64,000 bases of DNA from Flavobacterium sp. (GTDB lineage: Bacteria > Bacteroidota > Bacteroidia > Flavobacteriales > Flavobacteriaceae), in contig NZ_JAGIAV010000004.1 of NCBI RefSeq assembly GCF_017744675.1, positions 1,367,033-1,431,032 on the forward strand, written 5' to 3'. Each line of letters starts with the position of its first letter. Within the stretch, counting starts at the first letter, position 1. The notes beneath the pieces were generated by a model. That model made no database searches. It was not told where the DNA came from and saw only the letters and a list, made by a program, of their open reading frames with translations. Position numbers and translations under genes: made by a program. Shown here one piece after another: positions 42,698-51,442 of this stretch.

Positions 42698-42978
42698 TCA
42701 TTTTATACGGTTTATAACGAAACGTTTCTTGAATTTATTATGAGTAAATATTCAATAACAAACATTTTAGAGGCATTATAAAAAGCAAATTGAAGCATAT
42801 AAGTTATATAAGTAATTATAAGCTAGTAGATTTTAGCAGGTTAACCAAAATGAACTCACATAACTTATACGGTTTAAATTTTCATTTCTTTATTTACAAA
42901 TTTTATTCAGAAATCAGCGAAATTTATTTTGAATACAAGCGTTATCTTATTACTTTTACCATTCAAACCAATTTTATT

Positions 42979-43662
42979 ATGTCACAAACCGTACTATCTC
43001 TCAAAGAAGTCACTATATATCAAGAAGGAAGAAAAATTATATCTCACATTAACTTAGATGTTAAGCATGGTGAGTTTATTTACATTATCGGGAAAACTGG
43101 TTCTGGAAAAAGTAGTTTTCTAAAAACTTTATATGCTGATTTACCATTAATTGAAGGTGAAGGTCATATTGTAGAATTTGATTTGGCAACTTTAAAAGAA
43201 AACGACATTCCGTATTTGAGACGTAAAATCGGGATCGTATTCCAGGACTTTAAACTGCTTCCAGACCGTTCCATCAAAGACAATATGCTTTTTGTTTTGA
43301 GAGCTACTGGATGGACCGAAAAAGAAGCTATGGAGCACAAAATTGATGAAGTTTTGGACAAAGTAGGCATGAAAGATTTTGTAAACAAAATGCCTCATCA
43401 GCTTTCTGGTGGAGAACAACAGCGTGTTGCGATTGCAAGAGCACTTCTAAATGATCCAGAATTTATCTTAGCCGATGAACCGACAGGAAACCTTGATCCG
43501 CAGACTAGTTCTGAAGTTTTAGAAGTTTTAAAAGCAATCAATGCTGCAGGAAAAACTGTCATCATGGCAACTCACGATTATGCTTTATTGATGAAATTTC
43601 CATCTAAAACCCTAAAATGCGAAGATGAAAGAATCTTCGAAGTGGTGCAAAGAAGCGTGTAA
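42979..43662 (+). CDS. ftsE: FtsE-like ABC transporter ATP-binding protein
   Basis: A 227-residue ABC ATPase counted from the ATG at 42979. The frame is open further upstream, but that extension has no family similarity. Walker A is IIGKTGSGKSSFLK, the Q-loop is IVFQDFKLLPDRSIKDNM, the signature is QLSGGEQQRVAIARALLN and Walker B is FILADEPTGNLDP, with the switch His in MATHDYALL. The sequence after the Q-loop (KLLPDR, then NM) is the FtsE type. FtsE normally works with FtsX at the division site to activate peptidoglycan hydrolases; no ftsX is adjacent. Its stop overlaps the next start by one base, so it is translationally coupled to a glycosyltransferase gene. Confidence 0.9.
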   Translation: MSQTVLSLKEVTIYQEGRKIISHINLDVKHGEFIYIIGKTGSGKSSFLKTLYADLPLIEGEGHIVEFDLATLKENDIPYLRRKIGIVFQDFKLLPDRSIKDNMLFVLRATGWTEKEAMEHKIDEVLDKVGMKDFVNKMPHQLSGGEQQRVAIARALLNDPEFILADEPTGNLDPQTSSEVLEVLKAINAAGKTVIMATHDYALLMKFPSKTLKCEDERIFEVVQRSV

Positions 43663-44543
43663 TGCTCTCTATTTTAATTCCGGTTTACAATTACAATGTT
43701 TTACCGCTTGCAAGCGAACTCGTAAAGCAATGCAGTTCTTGCGGAATTATATTTGAAATTCTTAGTTTAGACGATGCTTCTCAAGAGTTTACAGCTGAAA
43801 ATGAAAAAATTAATCAGCTGAAAAAGGCTTCTTATTCCATTTTAGAAAAAAATATTGGAAGAAGTGCTATTCGAAATCTATTGGCACAAAAAGCGGTTTA
43901 TGAAAATCTGCTGTTTTTGGATGCTGACACGATTCCTGTTTCTGATAATTTTATTTCGAATTATATTTTAGAAATAAAAAATAAAATTGTTTTTGGCGGA
44001 CTTTTATATGAAAATAAAAAACCTTCGCAAGAACAGCTTTTACGCTGGATTTACGGCAAAGAAAGAGAAGCTTTAAGTTTATCTGAACGAAATAAAAATC
44101 CATCAAACACGGCATTGGTTTCGAATCTATTGATTAAAAAAGAAATTCTTCTTCGTTTTCCATTTGATAAAAGTTTGACTAAATATGGTTACGAAGATTT
44201 GCTTTTTTTCGCTGTTTTAAAATGCAATCAAATTGAGATTAAACATATTGAAAATCCAGTCTTTCATCTAAATTTAGAATCTTCCAATTTATTTCTAAAC
44301 AAAACAAAAACGGCTTTAGAAAATCTAGCTTTTTTAGATTCTTCAAATAAAATATCAAAAAACGAAAGTAAAATTATCGGCTCATTTGACTTCTTAAAAA
44401 AAATGAAACTGATTTCTGTTTTTAATTTTGTTTTTAAGAAATCTGAACGAAAAATTGAGCAAAATTTGCTTTCAGAGAAACCATCACTTTTTCTGTTTGA
44501 CATCTATAAATTAGGTTATTACTGTTTTCTAAAAACAAAATAA
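43662..44543 (+). CDS. Family 2 glycosyltransferase
   Basis: A 293-residue GT-A fold glycosyltransferase. The opening MLSILIPVYNYNVLPLASEL and the acidic ILSLDDASQEF are family 2 hallmarks, and the metal-binding triad is LFLDADTIPVSDNF. The acceptor half, including YGYEDLLFFAVL, is less conserved. It probably adds a sugar to a surface polysaccharide or lipid-linked glycan in the cytoplasm. It overlaps the ftsE-like gene by one base, and the next glycosyltransferase starts directly after its stop, so the three genes form one transcript. Confidence 0.9.
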   Translation: MLSILIPVYNYNVLPLASELVKQCSSCGIIFEILSLDDASQEFTAENEKINQLKKASYSILEKNIGRSAIRNLLAQKAVYENLLFLDADTIPVSDNFISNYILEIKNKIVFGGLLYENKKPSQEQLLRWIYGKEREALSLSERNKNPSNTALVSNLLIKKEILLRFPFDKSLTKYGYEDLLFFAVLKCNQIEIKHIENPVFHLNLESSNLFLNKTKTALENLAFLDSSNKISKNESKIIGSFDFLKKMKLISVFNFVFKKSERKIEQNLLSEKPSLFLFDIYKLGYYCFLKTK

Positions 44544-45473
44544 ATGGCTTTTTTTTCTATCATAATTCCACTTTACAACAAAGAAAGTTTTATCAAAAAC
44601 ACGATACAAAGTGTTTTGGATCAGACTTTTCAGGACTTTGAAATAATTGTGGTAAATGATGGATCGACAGATAAAAGCGAAGAAAAACTACTTCAATTTA
44701 AAGATTCGAGAATCTATTATTTTAGTAAAGAAAACGAAGGTGCTTCTACGGCTAGAAATTACGGAATCGAAAAAGCATCGGCCGATTTTATTACTTTTCT
44801 TGATGCCGATGATTATTGGTATCCGACATTTTTAGAAACGATGTTTACTAATATTTCAAAACTTCCAAATCAAAAAGTTTTTTCGGCGGCAATTGAATTT
44901 GACACTTCAAAAAAAGTAATCTCTGCGCAATATTCGATTTCAAAAACAAATGAAGAATTTGAAATTGTAAACTATTTTAAAGCCAGTCTAAAAGAAACTG
45001 TTCTCTGTACCTCTTGCGCTGTTTTTCATCAATCTGTTTTTGCTGAAATTGGAAATTTTGACACCAAAATTAAAAGCGGCCAAGACACTGATTTATGGAT
45101 TCGAATTGGACTTGTTTTTCCAGTTGTTTTTTCCTCGAAAACATTGGCAAGATATGTTTACGATCCCAAAAGCCTTTCGAAAAACAAAAATCTGATGAAA
45201 GAAAAAATGGATTTTTCAAAATTTGAAAAAGCTGAAAAAACAAATTTAGATTTAAAAAAGTTCCTGGATTTAAATCGGTTTTCTCTTGCTATTAAAAGCA
45301 AATTATCTGGAGAAACAGCACTTTTTCATCAATATTCAAATCCGATTGATTTAGAAAAATTAGGTTGGAAAAAAAGAATTTTACTTCGCCTCCCTGCATT
45401 TGCTCTACGCATTTTAATTTCCTTGAAAACCGTTTTAGCAAATATTGGAATGGGTTCATCTGTCTTTAAATAA
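44544..45473 (+). CDS. Family 2 glycosyltransferase
   Basis: A 309-residue classic GT-A glycosyltransferase: MAFFSIIIPLYNKESFIKNT, VLDQTFQDFEIIVVNDGSTD, GASTARNYGIEKA and FLDADDYWYPTFLE. The second half includes TDLWIRIGL, which may hold the catalytic base. The C-terminal 40 residues are hydrophobic and may touch the membrane. The start codon follows the previous stop without a gap. The 3' end overlaps the convergent ketoisomerase gene by 18 bases. The transferred sugar and acceptor are unknown. Confidence 0.93.
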   Translation: MAFFSIIIPLYNKESFIKNTIQSVLDQTFQDFEIIVVNDGSTDKSEEKLLQFKDSRIYYFSKENEGASTARNYGIEKASADFITFLDADDYWYPTFLETMFTNISKLPNQKVFSAAIEFDTSKKVISAQYSISKTNEEFEIVNYFKASLKETVLCTSCAVFHQSVFAEIGNFDTKIKSGQDTDLWIRIGLVFPVVFSSKTLARYVYDPKSLSKNKNLMKEKMDFSKFEKAEKTNLDLKKFLDLNRFSLAIKSKLSGETALFHQYSNPIDLEKLGWKKRILLRLPAFALRILISLKTVLANIGMGSSVFK

Positions 45474-45863
45474 CCTGAATTTTTTGTATTCTCGTATATA
45501 ATCTTTTTCAAGAAATTCTCCCGAAGACAAAACCAGACAAACGCTTCCCGAAGAGAAATTTTTAAGTTCACGCCAAATTCCAGAAACTATTAGCAAACCA
45601 ACATTCGGCTTATTCAGCGTTACCGTTTTTATGTCTTTCCCATCTTTTAAAACTACATCAAAACTACCGCTCAAAGCAATCAAAAATTCTTGCTGTTCAA
45701 TATGTGCATGCCCGCCCCTTTTGCTTCCGCTGGGCACATCATATAAATAATATACTCTTTTGGAAACAAACGGAATTGTATCTCCTTCTACAACCGAAAG
45801 ATTTCCTCTACGATCCTGAATTTTAGGAATTTCGATCAATTGAATATCTGAAATATTCGCCAT
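45456..45863 (-). CDS. WxcM/FdtA-type sugar 3,4-ketoisomerase
   Basis: A 135-residue cupin-like protein from the ATG at 45863. That start overlaps the upstream stop by one base, a typical coupled arrangement; the longer frame would add nine residues. IPKIQDRRGNLSVVEGD, the VYYLYDVPSGSKRGGHAH segment and QQEFLIALSGSFDVVL match the family that isomerises dTDP-4-keto-6-deoxyglucose to the 3-keto sugar, with catalytic histidines in the GGHAHIE stretch. With a DegT-type transaminase in the same cluster it suggests a dTDP-3-amino-3,6-dideoxyhexose. The FdtA (galacto) or QdtA (gluco) product cannot be told apart here. Confidence 0.88.
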   Translation of the reverse strand: MANISDIQLIEIPKIQDRRGNLSVVEGDTIPFVSKRVYYLYDVPSGSKRGGHAHIEQQEFLIALSGSFDVVLKDGKDIKTVTLNKPNVGLLIVSGIWRELKNFSSGSVCLVLSSGEFLEKDYIREYKKFRLFKDR

Positions 45864-46942
45864 TATTGATGATTTAGAAGATTCTTCCATTGTTCTGAAA
45901 TGTTTTTTAAAGACAAATGTTTTACGCTTTCAGCTGCATTGTTTCTGCAAAAATGATACAATTCGTCGTTAATTACAAAACGGTTCATGGCTTCAGCTAA
46001 AGCTCTCGGATTATGGTTTTCTACCAACAACCCATTAAACTCATTTTGGATAATTTCTCGTGGTCCAGAATTGCAATCGACTGAAATAACAGGTGTTCCC
46101 AGAGCTAATGATTCTACGATTGATAAAGGAAAGCCTTCATAATTACTTGTCAAAATTGTAAATTTTGCTTCTCGAACCTCTTCAAAAGGATTTTGTTTAA
46201 AGGGAAGAATTTCAACATAATCGCTCATTGTTAAGGATACAATTTTTTGCTGAATAAAATCTAAATCGTTTCCAGTTCCCATCAAATGCAAATGATACCC
46301 TTTCTCATATATTTTTGATTGAGAAAAAGCTTCGAGCATCAATGTAAAGTTTTTCACTTTTTCTTCAAACCTTCCAAAGAATAAAACCACTTTTTTTGTT
46401 TCGGAACCTTTTTCTAATTCTTTGTCAGAAATAAAAAAGGGATTATAAATCATTGTGGTATTCTTCAATTCGAATAACCTGTTTACTTTTTCTTCAATCG
46501 CTTTTGAAACACAAATTAAAGCTTCCACATTCTTGTAAAGCATTCTCGACCAAAACTTTGAAGTAGGAAAATAATTTTTAAAATTATAGCTGTGAACGAT
46601 ATAATAGATTTTAAAATTACGGTAAACAAATCTGGTAATTAATTCTCGTAACAATACATTTCGTGATCTGCTGTCGATTACAATCTCAATATTGTTTTGA
46701 ACTAAATAGTTTTTCAATAATTTCCCTTTTTTCAATTTCTTAAAAAAAGAAAATGAACCTGAACTTTCTTTTTCTAAATTGAATAAAGTTCCTGCATAAG
46801 AATAATCTAAATGATCATTAACAATAATCGAATGCACTTCAAAACCAGAATCTTCTAACATAAAAGTCAGTAAAGCTGCAAAACGTTCTGCTCCTCCTTT
46901 TCCTAAAGAATTTGAAACAAGTGCAACTTTCTTTTTATTCAT
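45863..46942 (-). CDS. Family 4 (group 1) glycosyltransferase
   Basis: A 359-residue GT-B glycosyltransferase started at the ATG at 46942, which gives MNKKKVALVSNSLGKGGAER, the typical N-terminal glycine-rich loop. The C-terminal domain shows KVVLFFGRFEEKVKNFTLML, then HLMGTGNDLDFI and the nucleotide-sugar site EGFPLSIVESLALGTPVISV with the EX7E glutamates. It is probably a retaining transferase acting on lipid-linked glycan in the cytoplasm. Its stop overlaps the ketoisomerase start. It is divergent from the next glycosyltransferase, 45 bases away, across a shared palindromic promoter. Confidence 0.94.
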   Translation of the reverse strand: MNKKKVALVSNSLGKGGAERFAALLTFMLEDSGFEVHSIIVNDHLDYSYAGTLFNLEKESSGSFSFFKKLKKGKLLKNYLVQNNIEIVIDSRSRNVLLRELITRFVYRNFKIYYIVHSYNFKNYFPTSKFWSRMLYKNVEALICVSKAIEEKVNRLFELKNTTMIYNPFFISDKELEKGSETKKVVLFFGRFEEKVKNFTLMLEAFSQSKIYEKGYHLHLMGTGNDLDFIQQKIVSLTMSDYVEILPFKQNPFEEVREAKFTILTSNYEGFPLSIVESLALGTPVISVDCNSGPREIIQNEFNGLLVENHNPRALAEAMNRFVINDELYHFCRNNAAESVKHLSLKNISEQWKNLLNHQ

Positions 46943-46963
46943 GCTTTTAAGTGAAAAAGTAAA

Positions 46964-46980
46964 TATATTTGTCAAATATA
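46964..46980. promoter_or_regulatory. Palindromic back-to-back -7 boxes between divergent glycosyltransferase genes
   Basis: TATATTTGTCAAATATA is a perfect palindrome around one T. It presents TATATTTG, a consensus TAnnTTTG box, on both strands: 16 bases before the plus-strand start and 30 before the minus-strand start. The two promoters would compete for one polymerase. Confidence 0.6.
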
Positions 46981-46987
46981 CATATAA

Positions 46988-48124
46988 ATGAAAGTTTTAT
47001 TGGTAGGCGAATACAGCCATTTGCACAATTCTCTGAAAGATGGTTTAGTGGCTTTAGGACATGAAGTTTTTATAATTGGTCGGAATGACGGTTTTAAAAA
47101 TTTTCCTGTTGATTTTCCTATTCTTAAAAAATGGGATTCGGGTTTGCTTAAAAAGGTAAAAATTGCTGTTTACAAAATCTCCAGATTTGATATTAGTTCG
47201 TACTTAACTTATCGTCAATTTCTAAAATTAAAAAAGCAATGTTCGGGTTTTGATGTCGTGCAGTTAATCAATGAAAACAGTTTTCAATGCCAACCTTATT
47301 TTGAAAAAAAGATTATTTCGACTCTTTTAAAAAACAATAAAAAGCTTTATTTATTAAGCTGTGGCTACGATTATTTGAATGTAAAACATTGTTTTGAAAA
47401 TCCCGATTTTAAATCGGTCATTCCGCTATATTTGAATCATAAAATTGATAAAAAATCTTTTGGGAATATTCTTAAATTTCGCCAAAAAACATTTTACAAA
47501 CTGCATCAATTCATCTACAATAACAACCGAGGCATCATTGCTACCGATTTTGATTATCATCTTCCGCTGAAAGGAAATGAGAAATATTTAGGATTAATTC
47601 CGAATCCGATTAACATTGAAAAACTTCCTTTTCAACCTTTAAATATTGCAGATAAAATCATCCTTTTTCATGGCATCAACCAAGATAATTATTTAAAAAA
47701 AGGAAATGATTATTTTGAAAAAGCTTTGAAAATAATCCAACAAAAATATCCTTCGAAAGTGGAGATCATAACTGTTCGAAGCGTTCCTTATTCAGAATAT
47801 ATTAATTTGTACAACAGCTGTCATATTTTGCTAGATATGGTTTATGCTTACGATCAAGGATACAATGCTCTCGAAGCAATGGCAAAAGGAAAAGTAGTTT
47901 TTACAGGAGCCGAAACTGAGTTTAGAGAATATTATAATCTTTCTGAAAAAGTCTGCATAAATGCGATTCCAAACGTTGAATATCTGGTAAATGAATTGTC
48001 TTTTTTAATTGAAAATCCAAATGAAATTACTGCGATCGGAAAACGTGCGAGAGCTTTTATAGAAGAGCATCATCATTATATAAAAATTGCAGAAAAGTAT
48101 ATTAAGAAGTGGAATGAAAACTAA
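46988..48124 (+). CDS. GT-B fold glycosyltransferase-like protein
   Basis: A 378-residue protein with an N-terminal MKVLLVGEYSHLHNSLKDGL and a GT-B-like second domain containing IILFHGINQDNYLKKGNDYF, then LDMVYAYDQGYNALEAMAKG and VVFTGAETEFREYY, which corresponds to the donor-binding helix of group 1 transferases. It fits a glycosyltransferase of the polysaccharide cluster, though the EX7E motif is degenerate. Its stop overlaps the convergent Wzx stop by three to four bases. Donor and acceptor are unknown. Confidence 0.82.
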   Translation: MKVLLVGEYSHLHNSLKDGLVALGHEVFIIGRNDGFKNFPVDFPILKKWDSGLLKKVKIAVYKISRFDISSYLTYRQFLKLKKQCSGFDVVQLINENSFQCQPYFEKKIISTLLKNNKKLYLLSCGYDYLNVKHCFENPDFKSVIPLYLNHKIDKKSFGNILKFRQKTFYKLHQFIYNNNRGIIATDFDYHLPLKGNEKYLGLIPNPINIEKLPFQPLNIADKIILFHGINQDNYLKKGNDYFEKALKIIQQKYPSKVEIITVRSVPYSEYINLYNSCHILLDMVYAYDQGYNALEAMAKGKVVFTGAETEFREYYNLSEKVCINAIPNVEYLVNELSFLIENPNEITAIGKRARAFIEEHHHYIKIAEKYIKKWNEN

Positions 48125-49395
48125 AATAGACTTTTTCTAAAATAAACCGCCAAAACCATTAGATAAAATAAATTATTAAAAGCATAAGCAATTACGACGC
48201 CTTCAATTTGAAATATTTTTATAAAATATAAACTGGCAAAATACAAAACAGAAAGCGAAAATAATTCGGCAATAATAAAGGCTGAAGTCATTTTTTTAGC
48301 GAAAAACTGTAAACCTAAAATTAAAGCGCAAACTTTGAAAACATCTCCTAAAAGCTGCCAGAAAAACAAATCGGTTACAGGTAAAAATTCTTTTGTAAAG
48401 AGTAACTCAATAATAAAAGACCTAGTAAAATAAAGTGTGGTTAAACCCAAAACAAAAATTGGGAGAATGAATTTATAGTACTGCCAAAAAATAGTTTTCG
48501 TTTCTGAATCATTTTTGGCTTTGGACAATTTTGGCAAAAAATAAACACTTAAAATGGTACTGACGAACATTAAATAATAGCTTGAAATTCTGGTCATAGT
48601 TTCACAATATCCCGCTTGTTCAATACCTAAATTCTGAATAATATAATTTCGAATTGCAAGAAATACAAAGGGTCCCAAAACAGATGAAACTAATGCCATT
48701 AGAGAATAAGACGAAAGATTTTTTAAAACTCTAAAATCGAAAACATTTAATTTTATGAACTGAAGAAACTGAATTTCTTTTTGAACCAAATAAAACGTGA
48801 TAAAAAACAGTAAAGCTGGTGCAATTACAATTGAAAGCAAAGCTCCTGTAGTTTTAAATTGCAAAATCAAGAAAATGGAAATCAATAAGCCAATAATGTT
48901 TCCAATAATATTGATCCAAATTACTTTTTGAAATTTGCCCAAACCATTAATTACAGTTATTAAAAAAATAGAAAGTCCGTAAGTTGGTAAAACTAAAGCT
49001 AGAACTTTAAAAACAATCAAATATTCGGCATTATTTCCAAAGATTTTCTGATTCCAATAAGATACTGTAAAAAATAAAATGCTACTTAGCAAAAACGCAA
49101 CAACTAATAAACTAATAAAAACTGTAGAAATTATTCTTTCTAGTTCTGTTTTGCTTTTTTCATTTTCAGCCGTATATTTTACAATTCCGTTTTGAAAACC
49201 TAAAGTGGAAATATTTTCTAATGAAGTCAAGAAATTACGAAGATTGCCGACCAAAGCCATTCCGTTTGGACCAACGAAAATCGCAAGAATTTTTGATGTA
49301 ATTAATCCGATTCCGATTTTCAAAGCAACACTGAAACTGTTTAAAGAAGTGATCTTAAACAAACTGATTTGAATTATTTTTCTATAGAAATTCAA
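48121..49395 (-). CDS. Wzx-type O-antigen/polysaccharide flippase
   Basis: A 424-residue inner-membrane protein with about twelve hydrophobic helices, of the MATE/MVF-type polysaccharide exporter group. SVALKIGIGLITSKILAIFV at the N-terminus, then GPNGMALVGNLRNFLTSLE, is the family opening. It would flip undecaprenyl-linked oligosaccharide units to the periplasm for O-antigen or capsule assembly. A Wzy polymerase is not seen in the window. It lies one base after the DegT-type aminotransferase gene and is probably in the same operon. Confidence 0.9.
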   Translation of the reverse strand: MNFYRKIIQISLFKITSLNSFSVALKIGIGLITSKILAIFVGPNGMALVGNLRNFLTSLENISTLGFQNGIVKYTAENEKSKTELERIISTVFISLLVVAFLLSSILFFTVSYWNQKIFGNNAEYLIVFKVLALVLPTYGLSIFLITVINGLGKFQKVIWINIIGNIIGLLISIFLILQFKTTGALLSIVIAPALLFFITFYLVQKEIQFLQFIKLNVFDFRVLKNLSSYSLMALVSSVLGPFVFLAIRNYIIQNLGIEQAGYCETMTRISSYYLMFVSTILSVYFLPKLSKAKNDSETKTIFWQYYKFILPIFVLGLTTLYFTRSFIIELLFTKEFLPVTDLFFWQLLGDVFKVCALILGLQFFAKKMTSAFIIAELFSLSVLYFASLYFIKIFQIEGVVIAYAFNNLFYLMVLAVYFRKSLF

Positions 49396-49396
49396 A

Positions 49397-50497
49397 TTAA
49401 TATTGGTTTAAAATTTCAACAATAAAATCCACTTCAGATGCTGTTAAAACCGGACTTATCGGCAGGCTTAAAACTTCCCTATGAATTTTCTCGGTAATGG
49501 GAAATGACAAATTGTTCCATTCTAAAAAAGCTTTTTGCTTATGCGGCGGAATTGGATAATGTATAACAGTTTGGATGTTATTTTGAGCTAAATATTCTTG
49601 TAAATGCTCTCTATTTTCTGTTCGAATGACAAACAAATGAAAAACATGATTATTCGAGAAATCCCAAAACGGAAGCACAATTTTATCATTTTTAATTTCT
49701 GATAAATATCGTTTTGCAATGGTCCTTCTTTTCTCATTATCCGAATCTAAATTGGGTAGTTTTAGATTTAAAAAACCAGCTTGCAATTCGTCTAGTCTCG
49801 AATTTACGCCAATATAATTGTTATTATATTTTTTCTCTGAACCGTAATTTCGAAGCGAAAAAAGCACTTTTGCCAACTCAGAATCGTTTGTGGTAATGGC
49901 TCCGCCATCGCCTAAACAGCCTAGATTTTTTCCTGGGTAAAAACTGTAAGCGATTGCTGAATTTAAATTGTTAATTGTTAATTGTTGATTGTTAATTGCT
50001 CCGTGAGATTGAGCACTATCTTGTACAATTAACAAATTATACTCTTGCGTAATTTCATTTATTTTTTCCATTTCAGCTAATTGTCCGTATAAATGAACGG
50101 CTAAAATGGCTTTTGTTTTTGAAGTGATTTTTTCCTCAATTAATTCTGGATTGATATTGTAAGTTTCTAATCTTGGTTCTACTAAAACAGGAATTAAATC
50201 GGCTTGCAAAATAGCTAAAATGCTGGCGATATAGGTGTTTGCAGGAACGATGACCTCATCGCCTTTTTTGAGTTTTCCTAGTTCGATATATCCTTTAAAA
50301 ATAAGAACCAAAGCATCAAAACCATTCCCCACTCCAATGCAATATTTAGAATGGCAATATTCGGCAAAAGCTTTTTCAAATGTTTCCACTTCTTTTCCTA
50401 AAATATACCAGCCGTTTTCTAAAACCGATTTCAGTTTTTCCTGAAAAGCAGCTTCATACGGTTGGTTTATTTTTTTTAGGTCTAAAAATGGTATCAC
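49397..50497 (-). CDS. DegT/DnrJ/EryC1-type sugar aminotransferase
   Basis: A 366-residue PLP-dependent transaminase. IPFLDLKKINQPYEAAF, then CIGVGNGFDALVLIFKG (cofactor phosphate), VIVPANTYIASILAIL, VQDSAQSHGA and the PLP lysine in YSFYPGKNLGCLGDGGAI are all typical. It would aminate a dTDP-3-keto-6-deoxyhexose, the product of the FdtA-type isomerase in the cluster. Oddly, the loop before the PLP lysine reads INNQQLTINNLN and is encoded by tandem ATTGTTA words like those of nearby intergenic repeats. Its start overlaps the end of the upstream transferase gene by four bases. Confidence 0.94.
   Translation of the reverse strand: MIPFLDLKKINQPYEAAFQEKLKSVLENGWYILGKEVETFEKAFAEYCHSKYCIGVGNGFDALVLIFKGYIELGKLKKGDEVIVPANTYIASILAILQADLIPVLVEPRLETYNINPELIEEKITSKTKAILAVHLYGQLAEMEKINEITQEYNLLIVQDSAQSHGAINNQQLTINNLNSAIAYSFYPGKNLGCLGDGGAITTNDSELAKVLFSLRNYGSEKKYNNNYIGVNSRLDELQAGFLNLKLPNLDSDNEKRRTIAKRYLSEIKNDKIVLPFWDFSNNHVFHLFVIRTENREHLQEYLAQNNIQTVIHYPIPPHKQKAFLEWNNLSFPITEKIHREVLSLPISPVLTASEVDFIVEILNQY
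49966..49999. repeat. Tandem ATTGTTA words inside the aminotransferase gene
   Basis: Four 7-base words (ATTGTTA, ATTGTTA, ATTGTTG, ATTGTTA) and a partial fifth run through the coding sequence for INNQQLTINNL. Similar words occur in the intergenic tract near 57.93 kb. The reading frame is kept and the loop has about the normal length. Confidence 0.8.
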
Positions 50498-51441
50498 TTT
50501 ATTTCAATTTTATAAAAATCCTGATTGTAAACCGAGCATCCTAATTCTTCTTTTTGTTTCAAAAGCCCGATATTATAACCCGATTCATTTGGTTCATCAA
50601 CAATACCCATATCAAAGAAATGCTTCCCTTTTCGCTTGTATTTATGAATCAAATTGATAAATAAAAAGTCAAGTGCTCTAAATTCCTCTCCTATTTTTGA
50701 AGTAGCTCCATATTGAGATTTAACTCCATTTTTGGTCTCAAAAATGGTGATTCCAGCTATAATTTCGTCATTTCTGTAAGCAGAATATTGTCTGATATTT
50801 TGAGGGAATTTAGATTTTAAAAATACTATTTCTTCTTTGGAATGAACGGGTTTTACATTGAACTTTTCTAACAATCGCGGTTCTAATATTTTCTCCCAAA
50901 ACGGATCGAAATTTTCTTCTTCAAAAATATCCAAATCAAGATTTTCAATTCGCCTGAAGTGCTTCATTTTGCTTTTCGAAATCTTCAACGGAGTAGTTAG
51001 ATTTACTGCCAGATTCATTTCCTTCCTTTCTAAAACTGCTCCTCTTTTCATTAAAAAAAAGTCCATTGCCTTGTTTCCTTCCGAAAAATAAAAATCTGGA
51101 ATTGGCTTATAATAAAAAGTTTCGAATTGATTTTCTTTCAAAAAATATAAAATTTCATCCAAAATCGACTCTACTTTTTCTGCTTTCAATTTCGATAAAA
51201 ACACCAATCCGCCATAGGTTAAACCTTGATGGGAATACAGTGAATTTCCTTTTTTATTGGCAGGAAGAATGGCTCTCAGTTTGTCTTCTTCAAAAACTAA
51301 AAGCGAAAAATCTTCAAAGCGGTCTTTGTGGTATTCCATAAAATCGCGATGAAATAAAAAAGTAGCATTTTGGGACTGAGCCACAAAATCGTTCCAGACT
51401 CCATAATCTTCTTGGGCGTATTTTTTAATGGTATATCTCAT
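50494..51441 (-). CDS. FemAB/GNAT-like acyltransferase
   Basis: A 315-residue protein from the ATG at 51441, one base after the upstream stop. Two GNAT-like halves are visible: the N-terminal NATFLFHRDFMEYHKDRFED with LYSHQGLTYGGLVF, and the C-terminal IAGITIFETKNGVKSQYGAT followed by GKHFFDMGIVDEP. The pattern is the FemAB-type double-GNAT family, which transfers acyl or aminoacyl groups. In this setting it may acylate the aminosugar or modify lipid-linked glycan, but the substrate is inferred from context only. The dedicated hexapeptide acetyltransferase expected in Fdt/Qdt pathways is not present in the window. Confidence 0.8.
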   Translation of the reverse strand: MRYTIKKYAQEDYGVWNDFVAQSQNATFLFHRDFMEYHKDRFEDFSLLVFEEDKLRAILPANKKGNSLYSHQGLTYGGLVFLSKLKAEKVESILDEILYFLKENQFETFYYKPIPDFYFSEGNKAMDFFLMKRGAVLERKEMNLAVNLTTPLKISKSKMKHFRRIENLDLDIFEEENFDPFWEKILEPRLLEKFNVKPVHSKEEIVFLKSKFPQNIRQYSAYRNDEIIAGITIFETKNGVKSQYGATSKIGEEFRALDFLFINLIHKYKRKGKHFFDMGIVDEPNESGYNIGLLKQKEELGCSVYNQDFYKIEIK

Positions 51442-51442
51442 G

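Noticed and set aside
42790..42978. 63-residue N-terminal extension of the FtsE-like protein
   Set aside because: The frame is open but the extra residues have no similarity to ABC ATPases, and the ATG at 42979 gives the normal family length.
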